The position numbers and the translations under genes are program-made. A DNA stretch of 64,000 nucleotides from Bacillus chungangensis. Lineage in GTDB: Bacteria; Bacillota; Bacilli; Bacillales; Bacillaceae_C. The notes under the pieces were generated by a model. That model was given only the letters and a program-made list of their open reading frames with translations. It was not told where the DNA came from and did not search any database. Every line of letters starts with the position of its first letter. The first letter of the stretch is position 1. Location of the stretch: NCBI RefSeq assembly GCF_030812995.1, contig NZ_JAUSTT010000024.1, positions 1 through 64,000 on the forward strand. Direction: 5' to 3'. Of this stretch, positions 17,127 to 28,095 are shown one piece after another.

Positions 17127-18354
17127 TCTCATCGTCCTTTCTCTTATTTGCAATAGCACTTTGATAAAGCTCTATTAAATGATTAACTGCTTTGTCTATA
17201 GACCAATAAGTCATACCCCATTTTTTGGCGTTGGAACCAAGTTTCTTTCTGTATTTTTCATTTTTTAGTAGTTGTTCTAAATGATCGCATAATGCCTGTT
17301 CATCTCCAGCAGGTGATATTAACCCTGTTACTTCATGCTCCACTATCTCAGGCAGTCCCCCTGCATCACTTACAATCACTGGCAATCCAGCAATTTGCGC
17401 TTCTATAACTGATAAAGGCTGATTATCTAAAAGACTTGGAAGCACAAAAATATCCGCTAGAGACAATAAATAAGGTATATCTCCACGCTTGCCAAAAAAT
17501 AACACATTCTCATCTAAACCTAATACTTTACTTTGCACTCGCAGCTCTCCTTGCTTGTCGCCAGTTCCAACAATCCAACAAACCCAGTCATCGCGAATTT
17601 CTTTTAATTTGCCAAGCGCAGCGATTAAATGATGAACCCCTTTGAGCTCAACTAGCCGCCCCGTAAAAATAATGACTTTCTTGTTAGCTGGGCGTCGAAT
17701 CGAAGATTTCTCCTTTAACTTTTTTAAAAAAGACTTTGTGTCAAATCCATAGTGCAGCACTTTGATCTGTTCATCGGGAACGCTAAACTCATTTGTTAAT
17801 ATATTTTTCAACCAATTATTCGCTACTATTGTTACTTCTGCAGCCGTAGCTCCAGCACGTTCCAGCTCATCATAATATACTTTTGCCATATTTGAAGTAG
17901 GGGATTGATGAATGGTTGTTAACTGATGCCTTATCTCATGAGCTACACAACCATGCAGTGTAGCAACTAATGGAATCCTTTCGGGTTTAATTCGTTCCAT
18001 ACATGCAGTTGAGATAACATCTTGTGTATGAATGACATCATATTTTTCTAATCCTAAATATGCCACACTTAACTCATAAACATAACGTTGAATTTCTGTG
18101 TACTGCACCAATGCGTTTGCATGCATTGCTGGATAAGTTTGTTCAGTTAATTTTGCGTTCAGTAAAGGCAGCAACTTATCTTTCGTTATTTTTCGATCCT
18201 CATTTACAATATGAACATAATTATTATCGTCACCGTACCCGAGTAAATCGACTTCATGACCTAGCTCTTCAAGCTTTTTACCTAGTTGCTGCATATAATT
18301 CCATACTCCGCCTACATGTGGAATAGACCAGTACGTAGCAAGTAGTATTTTCAT
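17101..18354 (-). CDS. Glycosyltransferase family 4
   Basis: The 417-residue GT-B-fold retaining glycosyltransferase has an N-terminal acceptor domain beginning MKILLATYWSIPHVGGVW. The C-terminal donor domain has FTGRLVELKGVHHLIAAL near residue 230 and EAQIAGLPVIVSDAGGLPE near 320, the family's E-x7-E element. An AAGGAGG site lies before the ATG. It overlaps the 49-residue-repeat gene by 26 bases, indicating coupled expression. It is probably involved in building the spore-surface glycan. Donor sugar unknown. Confidence 0.88.
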   Translation of the reverse strand: MKILLATYWSIPHVGGVWNYMQQLGKKLEELGHEVDLLGYGDDNNYVHIVNEDRKITKDKLLPLLNAKLTEQTYPAMHANALVQYTEIQRYVYELSVAYLGLEKYDVIHTQDVISTACMERIKPERIPLVATLHGCVAHEIRHQLTTIHQSPTSNMAKVYYDELERAGATAAEVTIVANNWLKNILTNEFSVPDEQIKVLHYGFDTKSFLKKLKEKSSIRRPANKKVIIFTGRLVELKGVHHLIAALGKLKEIRDDWVCWIVGTGDKQGELRVQSKVLGLDENVLFFGKRGDIPYLLSLADIFVLPSLLDNQPLSVIEAQIAGLPVIVSDAGGLPEIVEHEVTGLISPAGDEQALCDHLEQLLKNEKYRKKLGSNAKKWGMTYWSIDKAVNHLIELYQSAIANKRKDDENVSTENIL

Positions 18355-18762
18355 AAAAATACATCCTCCTTATTAATGTCATTACCCTAGAATATTTAAA
18401 AGACTTACTTATGGTGTAGGCTCTTATCTTGATTCTTCATATAATAATTTTAATTGAGCGATCTAGATTAGAAGGTTTTGACTATCCTCCCTTAATTAGT
18501 CGTAAATTATTTTTCGATAAGACGAAACGATACATTTTCCACGAAATATACTTTTATAAAAACGACTTAATCTAAATACAAAACTCGAGCAGCTTCAAAA
18601 ATTCTTTTTTTGAAACTGCTCGAGTTCTTTTTGAGAATATGATTTTTTTCTATTATACGATAGCCAAATCTAGTATTTTATCACTTGAATGCAAGTATTT
18701 AATAGTCAAACTCAATACTTTATTAGCTAATAGACTTCATTTTGTTTTTTAATATATTTGAA
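18355..18762. other. Intergenic region with a strong hairpin (18583-18632)
   Basis: No gene is seen. A long stem CTCGAGCAG(C)TTCAAA / TTTGAA(A)CTGCTCGAG, followed on the plus strand by TTCTTTTTG, lies midway. It probably ends the upstream glycosyltransferase transcript. The promoter of the GT4 gene must lie between it and 18354, but no clear consensus was identified. Confidence 0.6.
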
Positions 18763-19866
18763 TTATTCACGAGTTTTAACAGCTTCTTCCTCCTTCTTTT
18801 GCAATACGGATTCCAAATATTTTTTGTTGTGTAGTATACTTGAATGATTTGGATGATAGCGTCGTGCTTTTTCATTATGTTTGTACGCTTTTTCATGTTG
18901 TCCCAGCTGATCATAACAAACACATAATTGCAAGTGAGGCAGCCATGTAGAAAAGCTTAAGTTTTGAAAACCTAAGTTATCTTTTGATACTTCAATTTGA
19001 GTGGCTAATCTATACCAAAATACAGCTGCGTTTAATGCTCGTTGTTGTAAAAAATAATACCCTAACCTACAGCAAAATTCTGGGCGCGGATGATCATATT
19101 GAAAAGAGCGTAAGATTGCGTTTAATTGGTTCTTACATTCTCCTAATTCAGCGTAACAATCCGCTAGTTTTCCGCAGGCAGCAATATTATCTTCTATCCA
19201 TCCTTTTTCAGTTGAAAGAAATCTTTCATAAAAATCCTTGGCACGTTCATACATTAGATGATCTTTTAATTCATTGGCAAAATAATATAAATCACGAGGA
19301 GAAAATTCGACTCCATCAGCTAATTGTTTTTCATAAATAAGTAAATTACGATTTGCATCATGCCGATGTCTTTTATGAGTAACAGCAACATCGCTATTTA
19401 ATATATTTCCACCTACTTCTAAATACTCATGCACTGCTCCAATCCATTTAAATTGCTTCGTTCTTTTTACAAGTCGATTACGTTTTAAACTTGTTGTAAC
19501 ATTGCCATATTCGTCAAATGAGAGGTGATAATCCATTGTCACCGAGTCAATTGAAAGATCAAGATTTTTCTTTAATATTTTTAATTTTTCTTGATCAGGA
19601 GCTAAAAACACATCATCGGCGTCCAGCCATAAAATGAAATCTTTCGTTGCTTGTTGAAAAGAATAATTTCTTGCTTTCGAAAAATCATCCACCCATTCAA
19701 AATCGAAAATACGGTCGGTATACTTAGAGACTATTTTTTTCGTTTGATCTGTTGATCCAGTATCAACGATGTTGATTTCATCCACTATATTTTTTACAGA
19801 TTCTAAACAACGGCCAATCGTTGTTTCTTCATTTTTTACAATCATACATAAACTTATCGTTACCAT
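18763..19866 (-). CDS. Glycosyltransferase family 2 with C-terminal TPR region
   Basis: The product has about 367 residues. The N-terminal GT-A domain begins MVTISLCMIVKNEE and carries NIVDTGSTD near residue 36 and the metal-binding LDADD near 85. The C-terminal half is helical with tetratricopeptide-like repeats (around residues 190-340). This SPBc2-type combination is common in Bacillus spore-surface glycosylation loci. A frame opens five codons earlier, but that ATG lies inside the ribosome site GGAGGTGG, so the ATG at 19866 is chosen. It lies between the collagen-like gene and GT4. Confidence 0.87.
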   Translation of the reverse strand: MVTISLCMIVKNEETTIGRCLESVKNIVDEINIVDTGSTDQTKKIVSKYTDRIFDFEWVDDFSKARNYSFQQATKDFILWLDADDVFLAPDQEKLKILKKNLDLSIDSVTMDYHLSFDEYGNVTTSLKRNRLVKRTKQFKWIGAVHEYLEVGGNILNSDVAVTHKRHRHDANRNLLIYEKQLADGVEFSPRDLYYFANELKDHLMYERAKDFYERFLSTEKGWIEDNIAACGKLADCYAELGECKNQLNAILRSFQYDHPRPEFCCRLGYYFLQQRALNAAVFWYRLATQIEVSKDNLGFQNLSFSTWLPHLQLCVCYDQLGQHEKAYKHNEKARRYHPNHSSILHNKKYLESVLQKKEEEAVKTRE

Positions 19867-20015
19867 ACGTACCACCTCCATTGACTATCTATATGCCTGT
19901 GAAACCTGTCTGTTGATAACATTTCTGATAAAACAAAGATTGTATACAAATTTCTAATATATTCTTATTCAAAAGCAATTATTCAAACACTTTCTTTACA
20001 ACGAATTAGCCGAAC

Positions 20016-20068
20016 ATTAAAAAGCTGCCCCCAAGTCATCTAATAACTGATTTTGGGACAGCCTTATT
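20016..20068 (-). terminator. Terminator of the collagen-like gene
   Basis: On the minus strand AGGCTGTCCCAA pairs with TTGGGGGCAGCTT around a 20-odd-base loop and is followed by TTTTTAATG. It starts directly after the collagen-like gene's stop. Confidence 0.75.
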
Positions 20069-20073
20069 ACTGG

Positions 20074-22957
<2,884 letters not shown>

Positions 22958-23545
22958 TCAATAGGACTCCTGATCTCTTTCTATTTCTTTAAAACCGTCA
23001 ACGAGCAGTTCTAAAGCGCCTGTTGTTGGATCCATAATAAAACCGTGCACTGGAATATCAGGTGGAAGCAACGGATGATTACGAATAATCTTAATACTAT
23101 GAAGAACCCCTTCTTCTACACTTTCAAAGCCTCTTAAAAATCGCTCCATCCGAATTCCTGAATTCTCTAGAGTTGTGAGCACCGTTTCGTCAATCCCACG
23201 TTCTCTAATTTTGCCAACCATTCCCTCCGTGTCAAGCTTTGTCATCCCACATCCATGGTGGCCAACGACAAACACCTCTTGAGCACCCATTTCATAAATT
23301 GCAACAAGAATACTACGCATTGCACTTCCAAATGGCTGTGTAAGAATGGCTCCCGCATTTTTGATTATTTTTGCATCACCATTGCGTAGATTCATTGCTT
23401 TAGGCAGCAATTCAACTAAACGGGTGTCCATACAAGTAAGGATCGCCATTTTCTTATCGGGATATTTATTCGTTAAATATGCCTCATAATCCTTGTTCTC
23501 AACAAATTTCTTATTATGAGCCAAAATCTCTGAAATACTTGTCAT
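22958..23545 (-). CDS. Beta-class carbonic anhydrase
   Basis: The enzyme of about 195 residues interconverts CO2 and bicarbonate. Zinc-site motifs are visible: CMDTRL near residue 38 (Cys and the Asp/Arg dyad) and GHHGCGM near 96 (His, Cys). The compact size fits the small bacterial beta-carbonic anhydrases such as B. subtilis YtiB. An ATG five codons upstream contains the GGAGGGA ribosome site, so the ATG at 23545 (MTSISEIL) is preferred. It is a single gene. Confidence 0.92.
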   Translation of the reverse strand: MTSISEILAHNKKFVENKDYEAYLTNKYPDKKMAILTCMDTRLVELLPKAMNLRNGDAKIIKNAGAILTQPFGSAMRSILVAIYEMGAQEVFVVGHHGCGMTKLDTEGMVGKIRERGIDETVLTTLENSGIRMERFLRGFESVEEGVLHSIKIIRNHPLLPPDIPVHGFIMDPTTGALELLVDGFKEIERDQESY

Positions 23546-23753
23546 GATACTTCCCTCCATGCTATTCTTTACAGATTCAACTAATCCATGCCTTATCTTG
23601 ACACGCTTAGCTGTCCTATCCTATTAATGAAGAAAGACACACATTGCTCATACCATTCTATTAAAAGTTTTCTCGCATCTCTCTATAACAGAAACTCAAT
23701 TAAAAACGGAACTTTTCTCCGAAAAACACTCTTTCTTGTTGATGTCTTCAGAA

Positions 23754-23895
23754 GCTTGCCTTGTCCTCTTCTAATTTTAGAAGTAAGATATGATTCAGTA
23801 AGAGATGCGAAAAAATCTCACCTCCTGTTTACTCCCAACTCTACTATCCTCTATAAAGATGGGGGGCTTACTGCCAGTTAAATGGTGAGATAAAA
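23754..23895 (+). repeat. Hairpin repeat family, degenerate 3' half
   Basis: GAAGCTTGCCTTGTCCT, a reduced CTCC/GGGG stem and the tail GGGCTTACTGCCAGTTAAATGGTGAGATAAAA match the last half of the family. The left part is lost or unrecognisable. Confidence 0.6.
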
Positions 23896-23904
23896 GTAGA
23901 AAGA

Positions 23905-23947
23905 GAAGACTAAGTAAACCCCATGATAAGGGAGCTGTCTTCTCTTG
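23905..23947 (-). terminator. Terminator of the YIEGIA operon
   Basis: AGAGAAGAC pairs with GTCTTCTCT around a loop of about 25 bases, 65 bases downstream of the small minus-strand gene. As with other copies, it stands beside a repeat tail. The rest of 23546-24012 shows no gene. Confidence 0.55.
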
Positions 23948-24012
23948 AGCATTATTATAACAAAAATACTATCATTTTTGGAAGTCATAAATTATAATCG
24001 TTTTTTGTTCCT

Positions 24013-24198
24013 TTAGTGCTTCACCATAATAAAAACCGTTTCCGAAACTTCATGTGCAGATGCATCCATGATTTTCTCTAAGTTAAAAGCAATCGCTTGC
24101 ATCTCCTCAAGGTTTTCTGCAAAAAAAATCGGCGCACCCCCTCCTACTTTTTCCTTTTGCGTCGTAATCATTGCTAAAATGTATCCAGTTACTTCCAT
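24013..24198 (-). CDS. Capping complex subunit for YIEGIA (small protein)
   Basis: The 61-residue protein lies 21 bases downstream of the YIEGIA-family gene and is presumably cotranscribed. It resembles the small partner annotated as a capping complex subunit for YIEGIA, with an N-terminal strand MEVTGYILAMITT and a central helix ENLEEMQAIAFNLEKIMD. No signal or membrane segment is visible. A GGAGGG site precedes the ATG. The biological role is unknown. Confidence 0.7.
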   Translation of the reverse strand: MEVTGYILAMITTQKEKVGGGAPIFFAENLEEMQAIAFNLEKIMDASAHEVSETVFIMVKH

Positions 24199-24219
24199 AT
24201 TCAGTGACCCTCCATTTGG

Positions 24220-25098
24220 CTAACTACGCTTTTTCTCCTTACTTGGCAATCGGATTGCACTATCTAAAATAGGAACATCCCTTAAAGATAGCATAATCTG
24301 TTCTATATCTTTTTCCTGTGGAAGCAACAGCAGTCCAATAGAGCCATTATTCATATCACGCTTCGAAATGGGAACCAACGTTGGCTCTCCAGAATCACGA
24401 TAAACCCCTAGCACATTCGAGACATGATGAAGCATTGCCTGCCGTTGGCCAAGATAGGATAAGGTTACGATACTATCGTCATTTTTCGGCTTTACGACGA
24501 TGCCTATCCCCTTTTCCATGATAATCTTCTTATCATTTTCTAACCCAACATTCATTAAATGAATGCCATCTACAAAGAGGTTGGGACCCTTGAAATGCAG
24601 CTCTCCTACTTTAAAATCAGCAATATGCTGCAGCGTCTTACCCGCCATCTTTACTTTATCTATGATTAAAAGTACAATCCCTACTGGTATAGCCCACATA
24701 AAATGAAACAGACTCGCCGCTAAAGTCGTGGCCATTGCCGTAAACATGACAAGATAGTTGCGTCCTTCAAAAGCTTGAGCCATCCCTTCTATAAAAGGTC
24801 CTCCTCTTGGAACAAGTTCCATTTCATCGAGCTTTTCCAGCGTTTGTCGCTCCATATTTCGCACTTCTCGAAATTGAGTAGAGGCGAGCCCTAAAAACGT
24901 AACAGCAGTCCAATCCGATTCTAAAAAAGATGGAACTGCAACGGCACCAATAAAGGACGCAATAAAACCAAAAGATAGATTAATCGTTCTTCCTTGCGGA
25001 TAAGATGGATATTGACGTGAATCGGTTCGCATCATTACGATTCTCGCAATAAATCCAAAAGCTATTCCAATTGTCGTAGATAGCAAATATTTTTCCAT
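24220..25098 (-). CDS. YIEGIA family membrane protein
   Basis: The 292-residue protein has an N-terminal membrane segment, a small hydrophobic region around residues 45-75 and another pair at 110-150, followed by a soluble C-terminal domain. The name-giving motif appears as FIEGMA near residue 101, a conservative variant of YIEGIA. Function is undescribed; the family is found in spore formers. An AAGGAG site lies before the ATG. It forms a two-gene operon with the small protein at 24013. Confidence 0.75.
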   Translation of the reverse strand: MEKYLLSTTIGIAFGFIARIVMMRTDSRQYPSYPQGRTINLSFGFIASFIGAVAVPSFLESDWTAVTFLGLASTQFREVRNMERQTLEKLDEMELVPRGGPFIEGMAQAFEGRNYLVMFTAMATTLAASLFHFMWAIPVGIVLLIIDKVKMAGKTLQHIADFKVGELHFKGPNLFVDGIHLMNVGLENDKKIIMEKGIGIVVKPKNDDSIVTLSYLGQRQAMLHHVSNVLGVYRDSGEPTLVPISKRDMNNGSIGLLLLPQEKDIEQIMLSLRDVPILDSAIRLPSKEKKRS

Positions 25099-25436
25099 CT
25101 CGCTCTCCTTTTTTGCGATATTTATTTTTTATCCGTCCTTTTCGTTAATAGTTATTCTTTCCGATTACTTATTGGTTATGCGAAAATCCCTTGTAAATAA
25201 TTCCTTTAGGTATTGACCAGCCTTATCATTTTTTAACAAAGCATACAAAATTCTTTCCTTTGCTAGTAATTTAAAGGAAACATTCGTACAATAGAGGCTA
25301 GAAGTCGATTAATGTACAACTGTATCGATCAGCGGTACGAGTTAGTACTTTTACCACAAAAACATCAATTGTTTATTATTTAGCAGCTGTGAGACAAGAT
25401 ACATAGAATGAAACTTCGAAAGATGAGGTCGAAAAA
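25099..25436. other. Divergent intergenic region YIEGIA / marR
   Basis: Both flanking genes must have promoters here. The sequence is AT-rich, and I could not place a confident -35/-10 pair or operator in it. Confidence 0.3.
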
Positions 25437-25862
25437 ATGAATGATATGTGGGAGCCGTATATGAAAGTAATTCATGGAGCAGGGCTTGGAGATATCGAAG
25501 AATGGGTAAAACTAGATATTAGCATGACACAAATGAAAGTACTCATGTTATTAAATAAAGAAAAAGAAATGAAAGTAAGTGATGTCGCTGAAGCATTACA
25601 TACATCCTTGTCAAATATGACTGGCATTTTAGATCGTTTAGAAGGGATGCAATTCGTTGAACGCTTTCCTTCTCCAATCGACCGCCGCTCTGTACTAGTA
25701 CGATTAACAGACAAAGCAAACCAGATTTTTATTAATTTGCTGGCATCTGGCCATGAAAAACTCCAACAAGCAGCAGCAACACTAACAGAAGAGGAAAAAA
25801 CGATTGTCAAAGACGGATTGAGACTGCTTGCAAATGCCTTAGATAAGACGAAAAAAGTGTGA
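25437..25862 (+). CDS. MarR family transcriptional regulator
   Basis: The 141-residue winged-helix protein has the recognition helix around residues 50-70 (ALHTSLSNMTGILDRLEGM) and the wing DRRSVLVRLT near 83, as in MarR repressors that sense small molecules. It is followed by its own terminator and then by an MFS drug-exporter gene on the same strand, with palindromes at that gene's promoter. Repression of the exporter is the likely job. Ligand unknown. Confidence 0.88.
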   Translation: MNDMWEPYMKVIHGAGLGDIEEWVKLDISMTQMKVLMLLNKEKEMKVSDVAEALHTSLSNMTGILDRLEGMQFVERFPSPIDRRSVLVRLTDKANQIFINLLASGHEKLQQAAATLTEEEKTIVKDGLRLLANALDKTKKV

Positions 25863-25886
25863 GAACGATGCTCTCACACTTTTTTT
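25851..25886 (+). terminator. Terminator of the marR gene
   Basis: AGTGTGAGA-N7-TCTCACACT followed by seven T residues. The stop codon lies at the foot of the stem. Confidence 0.85.
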
Positions 25887-25966
25887 ATTTGGTTAATAAT
25901 GAATCATGAGGACGACAAACTTTAGTTATACCTTATGATGTTTAAGAAATTACAATAAATGTTCTC

Positions 25967-26032
25967 TTGACTTCTTCTTTTATATCATCATACAATTAAT
26001 TCATATAAAATGAATTATTAACTTAAAGTTAA
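25967..26032 (+). promoter_or_regulatory. Sigma-A promoter with two palindromic operators for the MFS gene
   Basis: TTGACT (25967-25972), an 18-base spacer and TACAAT (25991-25996) form a good sigma-A promoter. Directly downstream are two perfect inverted repeats: AATTCAT-N5-ATGAATT (25998-26016) and TTAACTT-A-AAGTTAA (26018-26032). They cover the expected start site, where a MarR-type dimer would block transcription. Confidence 0.6.
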
Positions 26033-26057
26033 CTAAATAAACAAAAGGGGAATCAAG

Positions 26058-27629
26058 ATGGGAACAACAAACAATAACCAACGAGCAGCTTTGACGTTGT
26101 TTACAGTTGGCGTCTTTATGGCCGCACTTGATAACGGGATTATTAGTGCAGCCTTGACCACAATTAATCGTTCTTTTGGTGTTTCTGCCTCATGGGGAGC
26201 ATGGGGAGTAACTTTATATTCACTTGGGCTTGCAGTAAGTGTTCCAATCGTTGGCAAGCTTTCTGACAAGTTTGGACGAAAAAAGCTTTTTATGATTGAA
26301 ATTGCTCTTTTTGGAATTGGTTCATTACTTGTAGCAGTAAGCCAAACTTTTTCGATGTTTTTAATCTCTAGACTTATTCAATCATTAGGAGGCGGGGGTA
26401 TCTTTATTATTGGTAGTTCTCACGTATTGAGCACCCTGCCAAAAGAAAAACAAGGGCGTGCTCTCGGATTACTTGGAGGAATGAATGGGGTTGCAGCAGT
26501 ACTAGGTCCTAATATTGGCAGTTTTTTGCTTGATTTAACAGGAAATTGGCATTGGCTATTTCTCATTAATATTCCTATTGCGATTGTTTTAATCTTTTGT
26601 GGGGTAATATTTATTCAAGAAACAAGCAACCCCAACGATGGTCCACTAGATTTTCTAGGAAGCCTCTTGTTGTCTTTTGCTATTTTAAGTGTCATGTATG
26701 GAATGACTAATCTAAGTGGTGCAGAACTTATCAAAAGTTTATTGACTTTGAAAGTTTATGGTTTTTTGCTTCTAGGAATTGTGTTTGCGATGCTCTTTAT
26801 ATTCTTTGAAAAACGTGTTGAAGAAAATGGCCATGATCCAATATTATCCTATTCTCTCATTAGAAAGAAGCAGTTCCAATGGACATTATTAATTGGCATG
26901 TTATCAGGCGCCTTTATTGCAGCAGTCATTTTCATTCCGTCCTATGTTGAACAAGTACTAGGCATAAGTGCTGAAAAATCTGGGTACTGGATGACCCCAC
27001 TAGCACTAGCATCTGGAATAGGTGCTGGCTTAGGCGGCGTTATCGTCGATAAACGCGGTCCAATTAAAGCGCTCTTCTTAGCAAGCATCATTACAATGAT
27101 TGGTTTTTTTCTCTTTCCTTTTTGGGTCGAAAATTTATGGCAATTTATCGTTGCAAGCACTATTGCTGGTATAGGATTTGGCATTACACTTGGAGCTCCA
27201 ATTAGTGTCCTCGCAACAGAAGGAGCAGGAGCAAATAAAGGCTCTGCACTAGGCACCCTCTCTGTTGTTCGCCAAATTGGACTAACAATTGCTCCAACGA
27301 TCTACGCAGGTTTTATTACGAGAAGCTTTCAATCAGCCGGAGAAAAGATGATCAATCATTTGAAAGATGCTGGTATTAATATAAACGATATTCCTCTAGA
27401 ATACTTAAATAGCCTACACGAAAATATGGATCAAGCTGCCATTGAAGAGGCGATAACAAATATACCTGACCCGACAGTTCAACAAACAATCATGAACACG
27501 TTGCATGATATCGCGTACGAAGGATTTAGCGGATTATATTTAACAGTTGCTATCATTTCTTGCTTGTTTTTCTTTGCAGTTGGCATCTTAGCACTCATTC
27601 GTACAAGAAATAAAGAAAAAATGTTGTAA
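26058..27629 (+). CDS. MFS transporter, DHA2 (14-helix) drug-exporter family
   Basis: The 523-residue protein has about 14 hydrophobic helices. It shows MFS motif A (GKLSDKFGRKKLF near residue 65) and motif C (GGMNGVAAVLGPNIGSF near 140), the antiporter signature. DHA2 members export drugs, dyes or lipids with the proton gradient. The start follows AAAGGGG. It lies under a promoter with twin palindromes, next to a marR gene. Substrate cannot be inferred. Confidence 0.9.
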   Translation: MGTTNNNQRAALTLFTVGVFMAALDNGIISAALTTINRSFGVSASWGAWGVTLYSLGLAVSVPIVGKLSDKFGRKKLFMIEIALFGIGSLLVAVSQTFSMFLISRLIQSLGGGGIFIIGSSHVLSTLPKEKQGRALGLLGGMNGVAAVLGPNIGSFLLDLTGNWHWLFLINIPIAIVLIFCGVIFIQETSNPNDGPLDFLGSLLLSFAILSVMYGMTNLSGAELIKSLLTLKVYGFLLLGIVFAMLFIFFEKRVEENGHDPILSYSLIRKKQFQWTLLIGMLSGAFIAAVIFIPSYVEQVLGISAEKSGYWMTPLALASGIGAGLGGVIVDKRGPIKALFLASIITMIGFFLFPFWVENLWQFIVASTIAGIGFGITLGAPISVLATEGAGANKGSALGTLSVVRQIGLTIAPTIYAGFITRSFQSAGEKMINHLKDAGININDIPLEYLNSLHENMDQAAIEEAITNIPDPTVQQTIMNTLHDIAYEGFSGLYLTVAIISCLFFFAVGILALIRTRNKEKML

Positions 27630-27695
27630 TGCTCTTTTTATTAAACTGGATGCGATCTAAAAAAAATCGAAACGCCCAGTAAGTCTTAAATTCTC

Positions 27696-27721
27696 GTTTG
27701 ATTATAAATCTTTCAGGGTAT
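27696..27721 (+). promoter_or_regulatory. Sigma-B-type general stress promoter
   Basis: GTTTGA (27696-27701), a 14-base spacer and GGGTAT (27716-27721) match the sigma-B consensus (GTTTAA-N12-14-GGGTAT) with one mismatch. It lies 40 bases upstream of a tiny membrane-protein gene. Confidence 0.65.
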
Positions 27722-27760
27722 CCTAATAGCATAAAGATATTTGAAAGAGAGGAAATGTAA

Positions 27761-27901
27761 ATGATTTGGACGATTATTGGGATTCTCATTTTACTTTGGA
27801 TCATTGGTCTTATAACAAAGGTGGCAGGTGGACTCATTCATCTATTGCTTATTGCAGCCTTAGTTGTACTTATATTCCGTATGCTAAGAAATCCAAAGTA
27901 A
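27761..27901 (+). CDS. lmo0937-type small membrane protein
   Basis: The 46-residue hydrophobic protein has two membrane segments split by a glycine/lysine turn (TKVAGGLIH), ending in RMLRNPK. Length and pattern fit the lmo0937 family of small membrane proteins from Firmicutes. An AGAGAGGAAA ribosome site lies about 7 bases before the ATG, and a sigma-B-type promoter precedes it, which suggests a general-stress gene. Molecular function is unknown. Confidence 0.72.
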   Translation: MIWTIIGILILLWIIGLITKVAGGLIHLLLIAALVVLIFRMLRNPK

Positions 27902-27915
27902 CCTAAACACATTTA

Positions 27916-28032
27916 CTATCTCTGCTGAAGCTCCCCATATTCCTGCCTGTAATATTCTGGAGATGGCTTAACGATATTGAGAAGCTTGTTATGCTCATAT
28001 ACGTTACGATCCTTATCCTGCCAAGAGCCTAA
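27916..28032 (-). pseudogene. Possible eroded C-terminal gene remnant
   Basis: A 38-codon open stretch without a start codon reads like protein (DRNVYEHNKLLNIVKPSPEY followed by a Gln/Tyr-rich end and a stop). Nothing upstream continues it in frame. It may be the tail of a lost gene; I do not recognise the family, and chance is not excluded. Confidence 0.25.
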
Positions 28033-28058
28033 TCAATCAAAAATAATGATTTAGAGGT

Positions 28059-28095
28059 GAGATGAGAAAACACCTTCATCGCACCTTCTCATCTC
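28059..28095 (-). terminator. Hairpin at the end of acoR
   Basis: GAGATGAGAA pairs with TTCTCATCTC around a 17-base loop and includes the acoR stop codon. The T-run is poor, so termination may be weak or bidirectional. Confidence 0.5.
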
